From Xanthobacteraceae bacterium (GTDB lineage Bacteria; Pseudomonadota; Alphaproteobacteria; Rhizobiales; Xanthobacteraceae): a stretch of DNA of 22,888 nucleotides. The number at the start of each line of letters is the position of its first letter. The stretch's first letter is position 1. The stretch covers positions 1-22,888 of the forward strand of contig JAIESC010000039.1 in NCBI GenBank assembly GCA_019746355.1, given 5' to 3'. Below are positions 1-6,239 of the stretch, one piece after another. The notes beneath the pieces were generated by a model, which saw nothing but the letters and a program-made list of their open reading frames with translations, was not told the origin of the DNA and searched no databases. Made by a program: the position numbers and the translations under genes.

Positions 1-484
1 CAAGGCCGGTCGGGGAGCGATCGCAAGCTCCCCGGCGCCTCTCGGCGCTCCAACCCCTCTTTTCGAGGGGAAGGAAAAGCGTGTCCCCGCGGAGCGGGGA
101 CAGCGATGCGGGCCAACCCCGGGCCCGAAATGGCAAAGAACAGGGGCGGCGAAGCGTTGGCTGCAGCGACGAAGCGGCCGCCGGGCTGTTTGACAACGTG
201 AATCATCGATGCGCTCACGCGGATGACATGCGGCGCGTGCGATGGTGCCGCGTTGCCGGCCCATCCCATGCGCTGCATATTGCCGACGGAATGGCCGGAT
301 GAACGACGACGTCCTTCTTCACGATGTCTTGTTCGACGTGCAGCAAGCATCGGATGGGCAAAGCCGCGAAGCGGCGTGCCCACGTCGTGGCTCCGGGCAA
401 GGAAGCGTGGGCCCGGCGCTAACGCGCCATCCCCCGCGAAGCCTGCGACCCAGCGCATGGCGCTCGATGCGGCTTCACCTCAAA
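1..484. other. Left-edge region without a convincing gene
   Basis: No open frame here has a ribosome binding site plus a recognisable or well-composed protein. The frames that exist are short, Arg/Ala/Pro rich and overlap one another on both strands. The first 101 bases are packed with short GC-rich hairpins (separate entry). The stretch 195-300 contains TGTTTGACAACGTGAATC, faintly like the boxA region of rRNA leaders, but no rRNA follows. An imperfect inverted pair, CGTGCCCACG near 379 and CGTGGGCCCG near 407, lies further right. I suspect repeated non-coding or decayed sequence. Confidence 0.5.
12..101. other. Run of four consecutive GC-rich hairpins
   Basis: Four inverted repeats follow each other almost without gaps. 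They are GGGGAGC 12-18 with GCTCCCC 27-33, GCGCC 35-39 with GGCGC 44-48, CCCCTC 54-59 with GAGGGG 65-70, and GTCCCCGC 83-90 with GCGGGGAC 94-101. All arms are perfect. No long T-run follows on either strand, so a plain intrinsic terminator is not clear. It could be the end of a structured RNA, a transcript 3' end belonging to a gene left of the window, or a repeat element. Confidence 0.45.
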
Positions 485-1162
485 TCAGTCGCCGAACGCC
501 CAGCGCACGATGCGCGCGTCGCGCTGATAGCCGCCGTTCCTGGCAAACGGCTCGTTGTTCCAGAACTTGTCCGCCGCGGCGCGGTCCGGCAGCTCGAGCA
601 GCAGCGCGGTGCCGATGTTGTCCGCGCCGTCGGCCGAGCGGATCGGTCCGCGGAAGATGAAGCTGTCGCCGTACGACGCGAAATAGGACTCGTGGTCGTG
701 CAGATGCGTTCGGAAGAACTCCGGCGTGCCGGTCTTGGGTCCGGTGCAGAGAAACTGCTGCAGGCCCTTGCGGCGATAGTCGGCCGCGCGCTTCTGGAAG
801 CTGTTCGACCAGCGGTGCGTTTCGACGCGCTGATAGACGCCGGCCTTGCTCAGCGGCTCATTGGCGACAAAGGCATCCGCCGCCGCGCGGTCGTCGAGCT
901 GCATGAAGAACGATGTGCCAAGCGTCTCGCGGCCGTCGTCGGACAGGAAGTGGCCATAGCCGATGACGCGCTCGCCGAAGTTTTTGACGTAGCTCGTCTG
1001 ATCGTGAACGAGACCGCGCCGCGTCTCCACCATGCCCGGCTTGTCCCAGCAATAGATCGCCCACTGCGCCGCCTTGGTCCGGTAGTAATTCTTCAGCGCC
1101 TCCCCGGTCAGTCCGTAACGGGGATCGCCCGGCAGATATCCGGCAGGTGCTTCGTTCGCCAT
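485..1162 (-). CDS. Tandem YciI-like (dimeric alpha/beta barrel) protein
   Basis: This 225-residue cytoplasmic protein contains two copies of a YciI-type domain, at about residues 30-120 and 133-225. The copies share HDQTSY (53-58) against HDHESY (155-160), and a second block starting DRAAAD at 91 and at 193, with NEP and GYQR/VYQR inside each. YciI domains are ferredoxin-like alpha/beta folds that usually dimerise, and some carry a His-Asp pair in the active site. Here one chain could form the pseudo-dimer alone. The exact reaction is unknown. The ATG at 1162 is preceded by TGGAGACG. There is no signal peptide. It is probably transcribed alone, since the next gene to its right on the same strand (1326-1769) is separated by a palindromic repeat. 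Confidence 0.85.
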   Translation of the reverse strand: MANEAPAGYLPGDPRYGLTGEALKNYYRTKAAQWAIYCWDKPGMVETRRGLVHDQTSYVKNFGERVIGYGHFLSDDGRETLGTSFFMQLDDRAAADAFVANEPLSKAGVYQRVETHRWSNSFQKRAADYRRKGLQQFLCTGPKTGTPEFFRTHLHDHESYFASYGDSFIFRGPIRSADGADNIGTALLLELPDRAAADKFWNNEPFARNGGYQRDARIVRWAFGD

Positions 1163-1184
1163 GTCGTCTCCACAAACTCAGCAA

Positions 1185-1269
1185 CGTAGGCCGGATGAAC
1201 CGAAGCGAAATCCGGGGCCAAGCCAAACTTCGGCATCCCCGCATTCCGCTTCGCTCCATGCGGGCTACG
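1185..1269 (-). repeat. Palindromic intergenic repeat, GTAGCCCG family (copy 1)
   Basis: On the minus strand this 85-base element begins CGTAGCCCGCATGGAGCG and ends CATCCGGCCTACG. It holds two internal hairpins, CCGGAT/ATCCGG and CCCGCAT/ATGCGGG. It is the same family as the two 72-base copies at 22631-22702 and 22813-22884, in opposite orientation and with a longer centre. It lies just upstream of the 485-1162 gene and downstream of the 1326-1769 gene. Confidence 0.85.
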
Positions 1270-1325
1270 GCAGCCTAGCCCGGATCATGCGCCCTCGAAA
1301 CCGGGCGCGGACAAGGGTGCCATAC

Positions 1326-1769
1326 TCACCAGGCCGTCCAGCCCGCGACCGCGAGTGCCAGGAAAACATAGCGCGCCGCCTTGCCGAGCGTGACCAGCAC
1401 GACGAAGCGCAGAAACGGCACGCGCAGCGCGCCCGCCACCGCGGTGAGCGGATCGCCGATCACCGGCACCCAGGCGAGCAGCAGCGACCAGACGCCGAAG
1501 CGGTTGTACCAGCCGGCCGCCCGCGCATAGGCCTTCTCATCGATCGGAAACCAGCGCCGGCCGGAGAAATGCGAAAGCCACCGTCCGAGCGCCCAGTTGA
1601 CGACCGAGCCCAGCACATTGCCGGCGGTCGCGACTGCGATCAGAAGCGCGGCATCGTGCTTGCCGAGCGCCAGCAAGGCGGCGAGCGCCACCTCCGAGGA
1701 GCCCGGCAGCAGCGTCGCCGACAGGAAGGCGCTCAAGAACAATCCGAGGGGGCCTGCGGCGTCGGGCAT
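1326..1769 (-). CDS. YqaA-type inner-membrane protein (DedA/SNARE-associated superfamily)
   Basis: This is a 147-residue, strongly hydrophobic protein with about four membrane segments. Near the N terminus it has LPGSSEVALAALLALG, then GNVLGSVVNWALGR, which matches the pattern PG-SE ... GN-LG---N--LGR of E. coli YqaA. The middle holds WVPVIGDPLTAVAGALR, the re-entrant G-D/P motif of the DedA superfamily, some members of which are undecaprenyl-phosphate or phospholipid transporters. The family role of YqaA itself is unsettled. I chose the ATG at 1769, which follows GGGGA closely. A TTG three codons upstream is also open. The gene is followed on its strand by a small GC hairpin (1289-1308) and the palindromic repeat. 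Confidence 0.85.
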   Translation of the reverse strand: MPDAAGPLGLFLSAFLSATLLPGSSEVALAALLALGKHDAALLIAVATAGNVLGSVVNWALGRWLSHFSGRRWFPIDEKAYARAAGWYNRFGVWSLLLAWVPVIGDPLTAVAGALRVPFLRFVVLVTLGKAARYVFLALAVAGWTAW

Positions 1770-1823
1770 GGTCCCCAATCAACCGCATTCGCGCGTGCGA
1801 CGCAAAGGTGTCGCTTCGTCGCG

Positions 1824-2333
1824 CTACTTCGCCCGCCGGTAGAGATTGTACGCGCTGCCCCGTCCCGCCCCGACCTGCGGATTGGTGTTGATGAACTCGT
1901 CGTCGGTCAGCTTGTCGATCGAGCGCGTCTGCGACACGCCCTCCCAGTTCGGGAACGTCGACGCGGTGAACTTCATCGTGAACTGCCTCTTCTCCTCGTC
2001 CACCGTGTAGGTGCCGAACTGGGCAATGGTGCCGCGCATGATGCCGGCGTATTCCTCGGACGTCGCTTGCAGCCTGTTGCCGTTGGCGATCTTCGGCACC
2101 TCGGCGGCGATGTGGATCTGCATGAAGTCGCCCTCCGGCGTGAAGATCACCATGCCGCGGGGCTTGGGCCCGAACGGAAACGACTTCGTGCCGTCGGGCG
2201 CGGTCACCTCGGCGATGACGAAGTGCCAGGTGCCGGCGAGCCGCTCCTTGAGGCTCTTGCCTTGCGCAGATGCGCCGCCGCCGGACAGCGCGGCAAACGC
2301 AAGTGCAAAGGCCGCAACGATCATGCGTTTCAT
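1824..2333 (-). CDS. Secreted lipocalin-like domain protein
   Basis: The product has 169 residues with a clear signal peptide (MKRMIVAAF ... ASAQ, about 24 residues). The mature part begins LKERLAGTWHFV and continues with PFGPKPRGMVIFTPEGDFMQI, the usual opening of the lipocalin-like domain (the Pfam family with L-GTW and G-MI-T--G motifs). It ends near YNLYRRAK. Such periplasmic beta-barrels probably bind small hydrophobic ligands, but the ligand is unknown. The start at 2333 is favoured over the open upstream frame because GGGGGAGG lies 8-10 bases before it and the signal peptide begins there. A 54-base gap separates its stop from the start of the YqaA-like gene, so the two may be co-transcribed. 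Confidence 0.85.
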   Translation of the reverse strand: MKRMIVAAFALAFAALSGGGASAQGKSLKERLAGTWHFVIAEVTAPDGTKSFPFGPKPRGMVIFTPEGDFMQIHIAAEVPKIANGNRLQATSEEYAGIMRGTIAQFGTYTVDEEKRQFTMKFTASTFPNWEGVSQTRSIDKLTDDEFINTNPQVGAGRGSAYNLYRRAK

Positions 2334-2443
2334 GCAAACCTCCCCCGGTGCGTTGTTTACCGTGCTCTGTTTACCGCAATGATGCTGCGCGCATGCACCG
2401 GCCGCAAGGCCGTGGCAGGATGGGACGGTCAAGAGGAATACCG

Positions 2444-2773
2444 GTGCAGCAGGACATCAACGACGCGTCAGCGCGCGCCGAGGCCTCGCGCCCGCACCGG
2501 GCGCTGCGCTCTATCGCGGCCTGCGGCGCGGCGCTCGCCGCGCTCGCGATCGCGCTGATGGCTGCGGCTGTCTTCCAGAACTGGGAGCACGCGCCGCTGG
2601 ATCAGGTGCCGTGGCTGCCGCTGGCGATGCTCGCCTCGATGCTGGCGCTGCTGTCCTCAGGCGTCGTGCTGATGCGGCGGCTGAGCGACGTTGCGCTCGT
2701 CGTGTTCATGACCTCGGCGCTGCTCGGCCTGCCGTTCACCCTGTTCGGCCTCGCGATCGCGTTTTCGGATTGA
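2444..2773 (+). CDS. Small three-helix membrane protein, function unknown
   Basis: The product has 109 residues and begins with GTG (VQQDINDASARAEA). It is preceded by AAGAGGAA at good spacing, and codon use supports the frame. After a charged N-terminal tail of about 24 residues come three predicted membrane helices, at about 26-47, 60-80 and 87-107, separated by WEHAPLDQVPWLP and by MRRLSD. The C terminus stops right after the last helix. I do not recognise a family. The gene is divergent from the lipocalin-like gene (starts 110 bases apart) and convergent with the secreted protein at 2890-3288. Confidence 0.7.
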   Translation: MQQDINDASARAEASRPHRALRSIAACGAALAALAIALMAAAVFQNWEHAPLDQVPWLPLAMLASMLALLSSGVVLMRRLSDVALVVFMTSALLGLPFTLFGLAIAFSD

Positions 2774-2780
2774 GACCGCA

Positions 2781-2889
2781 CAAGTTGCTGACAGAGTCCG
2801 GGCCGTCATTCCGGCGCGGGCCCGCCAGCGCGTAAACGCGCTTATGGCGGCTTCCCGGAATGACCGCGGCAGCGTTTTTCAGCAACCTG
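2781..2889. repeat. Long palindromic repeat between convergent genes, GTCATTCCGG family (copy 1)
   Basis: The element is a 109-base inverted repeat. The outer arms are CAAGTTGCTGA (2781-2791) and TCAGCAACCTG (2879-2889), with one mismatch. The inner arms are GTCATTCCGG (2805-2814) and CCGGAATGAC (2855-2864), perfect. It fills the gap between the stop of the membrane protein gene (2773) and the stop of the leftward gene (2890). A related copy is at 4787-4894. It could fold in transcripts from either side and end or protect both mRNAs. Confidence 0.85.
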
Positions 2890-3288
2890 CTATCGCAGCA
2901 CCGGAGGCCTGGGTGCCGGCGGCCGCACCGGCTGGCCGGCTGGGCCCGGCCCGCCGCCACCCCATCCGCCGCGATCGGTTTCGAGGATCCCGTGCGGCGG
3001 CTTGACGCCGTAATTCCTGGTCGGAGGTTTGGTTGCGGTCTCTGCCATGCAGTCCTGGTAGCGGACCTCGTTGACCACCGTGGTCGAGCAGTTGGGATTG
3101 CAAGTGGTTGTGGTGACCGTCGTCGTGCATTTGGTCGCGCACACGAATTTTTTTCCGCCGATCGTGCGGGCATAGCTCCCCGACGTGCAGGTTTCCGGGC
3201 CCCGGACCTGTTCCGCGCCGGCATCGGCGGCCGGCAAGGCAAGCAATGCAAACCAGGCGATGGTCAGCGTCATGCCGTTCCGTCTCAT
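2890..3288 (-). CDS. Small secreted protein, six Cys, Thr-rich core and Pro-rich tail
   Basis: The product has 132 residues. Residues 1-25 form a signal peptide (MRRNGMTLTIAWFALLALPA, then a cleavage region ADAGA). The mature part has Cys at 34, 50, 54, 63, 67 and 80, enough for three disulfides, around the run CTTTVTTTTCNPNCSTTVV. After residue 85 it is rich in Gly and Pro and looks unstructured. The start at 3288 has AGGAGG seven bases upstream on its strand. I do not recognise a family. It is probably periplasmic, surface or secreted. Its stop directly abuts the palindromic repeat at 2781-2889. Confidence 0.75.
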   Translation of the reverse strand: MRRNGMTLTIAWFALLALPAADAGAEQVRGPETCTSGSYARTIGGKKFVCATKCTTTVTTTTCNPNCSTTVVNEVRYQDCMAETATKPPTRNYGVKPPHGILETDRGGWGGGGPGPAGQPVRPPAPRPPVLR

Positions 3289-3376
3289 GCAGGCCTCCTG
3301 GCGTTCGGTCGCGCAAAACCTAGTTCGGCCAGGGGGGTCGGTTCGTCATCCCGATGGATGAGCGGGGCACGCTTTT

Positions 3377-3409
3377 GAAATGAAACGGGCGGACCGAACG
3401 GCCCGCCCG
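3377..3409 (-). terminator. Intrinsic terminator of the 3434-3871 gene
   Basis: On the minus strand, 24 bases after the stop at 3434, the arms CGGGCGGGCCG (3409-3399) and CGGTCCGCCCG (3396-3386) form an 11-base stem with one G-T wobble and a two-base (TT) centre, so the real loop opens slightly wider. The stem is followed by the T-rich TTTCATTTC. This is a credible Rho-independent terminator. Confidence 0.7.
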
Positions 3410-3433
3410 CAGCATCTCAAATTGTTGCGGATC

Positions 3434-3871
3434 CTACCGCATCGTGAGCGCAAGGCCGCTCAGGTCGGCGTTCGCCATCAGGCCGACCTGCCGGCCGGAA
3501 AGCTCCAGCACCGCGCCCTTCTGGTTGGCGAGCACGATCGCGCGCGCGCCGCCGCCGATCGCGAGCCCTGCGCCGGCCGCGCCATAGACGCCGGCCACAT
3601 CCGAGGGCCGGTTGATGTTGGTCACGCGGCCGCGCAGCACGGTCTTCGAGCCGCCGAACACCAGGCCGTAGTCGATGCCGCCGACCGAGACCGGATAGCT
3701 CCGGCCGCGGAAGTGCAGCGTGCCGCCGCCGGCCGAGCCGCCGATGAACCAGCCGCCCTTGTAGATCGTCAGCGAGATGGTGCCGCTGTCGGCACGCGCG
3801 GACGAAAGCCCCGCGGCAAAAAGGATGGTCAGAGCGGCCAGCGCCCCCTTGAGTACGGCCGGAAGTCGCAT
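3434..3871 (-). CDS. Small secreted Gly-rich beta-type protein, function unknown
   Basis: The product has 145 residues: a signal peptide of about 27 residues (MRLPAVLKGALAALTILFAA, ending SSARA), then a Gly-rich mature part with short alternating hydrophobic strands (TIYKGGWFIGGSAGGG, YGLVFGGSKTVLRG, GVYGAAGAGLAIGGGAR, LELSGRQVGLM). The repeated G-G turns suggest an all-beta fold. I recall similar small hypothetical proteins in Rhizobiales, and there is a distant feel of the EipA/DUF1134 or SYLF type, but I cannot assign it. The start at 3871 is chosen because AAGGGAGAA precedes it and the signal peptide begins there, although the frame is open upstream to 4192. It is a single leftward gene with its own terminator. 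Confidence 0.75.
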   Translation of the reverse strand: MRLPAVLKGALAALTILFAAGLSSARADSGTISLTIYKGGWFIGGSAGGGTLHFRGRSYPVSVGGIDYGLVFGGSKTVLRGRVTNINRPSDVAGVYGAAGAGLAIGGGARAIVLANQKGAVLELSGRQVGLMANADLSGLALTMR

Positions 3872-4032
3872 GTCTGGTTCTCCCTTCGAGTTGCGGTATC
3901 GTGCGGCGGACGCGTTCGGGCGACGGCCCCTGGACGCGAATCGCGGCCGACACCATCCCATCATTGCGGCCCCGATTCCAGACCGGCGCGGCGGCATCGG
4001 CGGCTTTTCGCCCCGGTCCGAACCGCGCTGGA

Positions 4033-4130
4033 GCATTTTCCGGCGAAGTGTGCAACGGTTCGCCGTAGAAAATGCGACAACTAAGAAATCTAGAGCCGTT
4101 CCCGATTCCGGAGGAACGGGAACGGCTCTA
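4033..4130. repeat. Two-hairpin intergenic repeat upstream of the flavin reductase gene
   Basis: Two inverted repeats lie side by side. GCATTTTCCGGCGAA (4033-4047) pairs with TTCGCCG plus GAAAATGC (4059-4075) with a two-base bulge. TAGAGCCGTTCCC (4091-4103) pairs perfectly with GGGAACGGCTCTA (4118-4130). I recall the combination of a GGAGCATTTTCCGGCGAAG stretch and a nearby TAGAGC palindrome as a dispersed repeat in Bradyrhizobiaceae. It occupies the 289-base gap between two divergent genes and ends 30 bases before the next start codon, so it is probably in the 5' leader or promoter region of the flavin reductase gene. Confidence 0.65.
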
Positions 4131-4160
4131 GGCTTCCGGTCCCTGGAACCGAGGCTTCCC

Positions 4161-4775
4161 ATGCTCGAATACGATCCGCAGACCACCGACAAGCGCCAGA
4201 TCTACCGGCTGCTCACCGGTGCGGTGGTGCCGCGGCCGATCGGCTGGGCGTCGACGATCAACGCCGACGGCGTCGCCAACCTCGCGCCGTTCTCGTTCTT
4301 CACCGTGGTCTGCGTCATCCCGCCGATGATCTCGCTCACCATCGCGCGCAATCCCGACGGCAGCGAGAAGCACACGCTGAAGAACGTGCGGGCGAACGGC
4401 GAGTTCTGCTTCAACGTGGTGACCCAGCCGGTGTGGAAGGAGATGGTGGATTCGGCCAACGGCATCCCCGAGGAGGACTCCGAGTTCGAGGTGACCGGGC
4501 TCACGCCGATCCCGTGCGTGAAGATTGCGCCGCCGCGGGTGAAGGAGGTGCCGATCCATTTCGAGTGCAAGCTGCACCAGGTGATCGAGCTTGGGCCGAA
4601 CCGCCATCCGCTGGTGATCGGCGAGGTGGTCTACATGCATGTCGATCCGGCCTGCATGACTGGCGCGTACATCGACATGAAGAAGCTCGACCCGGTCGGC
4701 CGCCTCAACGGCTTCCAGTACGTCACGCTCGGCGACATCTTCCAGCGCGAATTCCGCGACGGGCAGGAGCGCTAG
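4161..4775 (+). CDS. Flavin reductase-like, FMN-binding split-barrel protein
   Basis: The product has 204 cytoplasmic residues. The N-terminal part holds YRLLTGAVVPRPIGWASTI, then NLAPFSFFTVVCVIPPMISL, the typical opening of the flavin reductase-like domain where the phosphate and isoalloxazine of FMN are held. KHTLKN-R--GEFCFNVV and the late HLVIGEV-like segment (HPLVIGEVVYMHVD) also fit. Members either reduce FMN with NAD(P)H for a partner monooxygenase or act as FMN-binding proteins of unknown reaction. A flavin-dependent monooxygenase of the type that needs such a partner is encoded at 13530-14873, but a functional link over 9 kb is only a guess. The start follows GAGG at 4151-4154. The protein is similar in length to its family. 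Confidence 0.9.
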   Translation: MLEYDPQTTDKRQIYRLLTGAVVPRPIGWASTINADGVANLAPFSFFTVVCVIPPMISLTIARNPDGSEKHTLKNVRANGEFCFNVVTQPVWKEMVDSANGIPEEDSEFEVTGLTPIPCVKIAPPRVKEVPIHFECKLHQVIELGPNRHPLVIGEVVYMHVDPACMTGAYIDMKKLDPVGRLNGFQYVTLGDIFQREFRDGQER

Positions 4776-4786
4776 CCAAGGATACT

Positions 4787-4894
4787 GCCGTCATTCCGGG
4801 GCGCGCCGACAGGCGCGAGCCCGGAATCCATACTCCGCAGCAGTGGTTATGGATTCCGGGTTCGCGTGCTTCGCACGCGCCCCGGAATGACGGC
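4787..4894. repeat. Long palindromic repeat between convergent genes, GTCATTCCGG family (copy 2)
   Basis: This 108-base element begins GCCGTCATTCCGGGG and ends CCCCGGAATGACGGC, a perfect 15-base terminal inverted repeat. Inside are further complementary parts (CGGAATCCAT with ATGGATTCCGGG). The sequence right of it, CCGGACTTTTTCAGCGGCCTG, matches the reverse complement of the left flank of copy 1 at 2781-2802, so the element family extends past the core. It lies between the stops of two convergent genes (4775 and 4926), as copy 1 does. Confidence 0.85.
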
Positions 4895-4925
4895 CCGGAC
4901 TTTTTCAGCGGCCTGCCAGCGAGCG

Positions 4926-5357
4926 TCAGAACTGGTAATCGATCAGGTCGCCGTCGGGCACGTTGATGCCCGCGTCCATGTCCATGTCGTGGATCATCAT
5001 CTCCATCGGCGTATTGCCGCGGTCGCGCGCCGGCACGTTATCGGGCTGCGGCAGCCCCACGCGCTGCATGTCCCGGTACGCCTGAAATGCGCGCTCGGTT
5101 CCGACGAAGGCGCACTGGCACTTTTCCGGATCGGCCCAGACATAATACCGCCCGGTCTTTCCCACGCGCGTCGCAAACCTGTGCGGCGGCAGCTTGCGGA
5201 GCTGCGCCATCTTCTCCGGCGTATCGGCGCGGCGCATGATGAAGCCCGCGTCCTCGAGCTTCATCTCGGCCGCAAGCTGCGCACCCGCCGGGTCAGCGCC
5301 GGCGAGCGCGCCGAGCACAATGAGCGCAGTCAGGCGCAAGCCTCGAGCGTGTGTCAT
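4926..5357 (-). CDS. Small secreted protein with Met/Asp-rich tail, function unknown
   Basis: The product has 143 residues: a signal peptide of about 27 residues (MTHARGLRLTALIVLGALAG, ending DPAGA), then a mature domain with LKLEDAG-like ADTPEKMAQLRKLPPH, YYVWADPEKCQCAFVGTERAFQAY, and a tail GNTPMEMMIHDMDMDAG rich in Met, Asp and His. KCQC at about 102-105 gives two close cysteines. I do not recognise a named family. A metal-related role is possible from the tail but is not shown. The start at 5357 is preceded by GAGGGCGG. The frame continues upstream to 5429, but the signal peptide favours 5357. It is convergent with the flavin reductase gene. Confidence 0.75.
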   Translation of the reverse strand: MTHARGLRLTALIVLGALAGADPAGAQLAAEMKLEDAGFIMRRADTPEKMAQLRKLPPHRFATRVGKTGRYYVWADPEKCQCAFVGTERAFQAYRDMQRVGLPQPDNVPARDRGNTPMEMMIHDMDMDAGINVPDGDLIDYQF

Positions 5358-5535
5358 GATGCCGCCCTCGATGTTGTACTGCGAACCTGCCATTCCACGG
5401 CCCGCAAGAAAAGCCACGGCACGAACCAATCCTTCCGGCGAACGTTAACGCCCGGTATCCGCAGGAGCACCGCGTCGAAGGGCGTGCTCGGCGCGTCGAG
5501 TTGCACAGCATCGCAGCCGACACCGCATGAATCTC

Positions 5536-5563
5536 TTGTCCGCCGCGCGCAAGTCGCTATAAC
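5536..5563 (+). promoter_or_regulatory. Candidate housekeeping promoter of the Nudix gene
   Basis: TTGTCC at 5536-5541 and TATAAC at 5558-5563 are separated by 16 bases, close to the sigma-70 pattern, and lie 80 bases before the Nudix start. This is the best match in the 286-base divergent gap. No experimental support. Confidence 0.45.
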
Positions 5564-5643
5564 GCGCCGCTCGCGACCGGCAGTGTCGCTGCCGGCGCAA
5601 TCATCGCCGGACACCAAAGCGGCGCGGGAGGCTCCAGGACACC

Positions 5644-6237
5644 ATGGGAAAGTCGGCACGAATGCCCGTTCTGGCGGCCGGCGGCATTGTGCTCCGCGAC
5701 GGGCGCAAGCCGCTCATCGCGGTGGTGCAGCGTCGCAAGGACGACGGCTGGGTGCTGCCGAAGGGCAAGCTCAAGTCGAACGAAAAGCCGATCGCCGCCG
5801 CCCGGCGCGAGGCGATGGAGGAGACCGGCCACGACGTGGTGGTGCACGAGTTTCTCGGCGTGATCTCCTACGTCGGCAGCCGCGGCCCGAAGATCGCGCA
5901 TTTCTGGCGCATGCAATCGGTTGGCGGCCCGGTCGGCGAACTGATGGACGACATCAAGGCGGTGGAGTGGCTGCCGCTGTCGGCGGCCATCGAGCGGCTG
6001 AGCCTGCCGCACGAGCGGTACTTTCTGAGCAATGTCGGCCGCCGCGCGCTGAAACGGGCGCGCGAAGGCGCCCGCGTCCAAGCGAGCGTGTCCGACAAGC
6101 CGCAGCCGGTGCCGTCCAGGGCGCCCGATGCGACGGCGCAACCGCCGGCCGCCGAGCCACGCGGCTGGGAGCCGCTCGAGCAGATTCGCGGGCGCTGGCG
6201 GGCGGTGATCGGCCGGGCCTGGCGGAAGTCGGCCTGA
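5644..6237 (+). CDS. Nudix hydrolase
   Basis: The product has 197 residues. The Nudix box spans residues 41-63: G41, E47, then REAMEETGH (55-63), which fits G-x5-E-x7-RE-U-x-EE-x-G-U apart from His in the last hydrophobic place. The preceding GWVLPKGK is typical of the family, as in diphosphoinositol-polyphosphate or (di)adenosine-polyphosphate hydrolases, which use Mg2+ held by the Glu residues. The core ends near residue 140. The last 55 residues are a Pro/Ala-rich low-complexity linker (about 145-172) and a short basic end WRAVIGRAWRKSA, an extension beyond the usual single-domain length. GGGAGG stands 13-18 bases upstream and AGGA closer. The gene is convergent with the SDR gene, stops separated by two bases. 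Confidence 0.9.
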   Translation: MGKSARMPVLAAGGIVLRDGRKPLIAVVQRRKDDGWVLPKGKLKSNEKPIAAARREAMEETGHDVVVHEFLGVISYVGSRGPKIAHFWRMQSVGGPVGELMDDIKAVEWLPLSAAIERLSLPHERYFLSNVGRRALKRAREGARVQASVSDKPQPVPSRAPDATAQPPAAEPRGWEPLEQIRGRWRAVIGRAWRKSA

Positions 6238-6239
6238 TT

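Noticed and set aside
195..220. A boxA-like rRNA leader
   Set aside because: No 16S, 23S or tRNA sequence follows within the window, and one short match is not enough.
1161..2558. A long open frame of 465 codons on the plus strand
   Set aside because: It is antisense to the YqaA-like and lipocalin-like genes, both of which have recognisable domains. No ribosome site or family signature.
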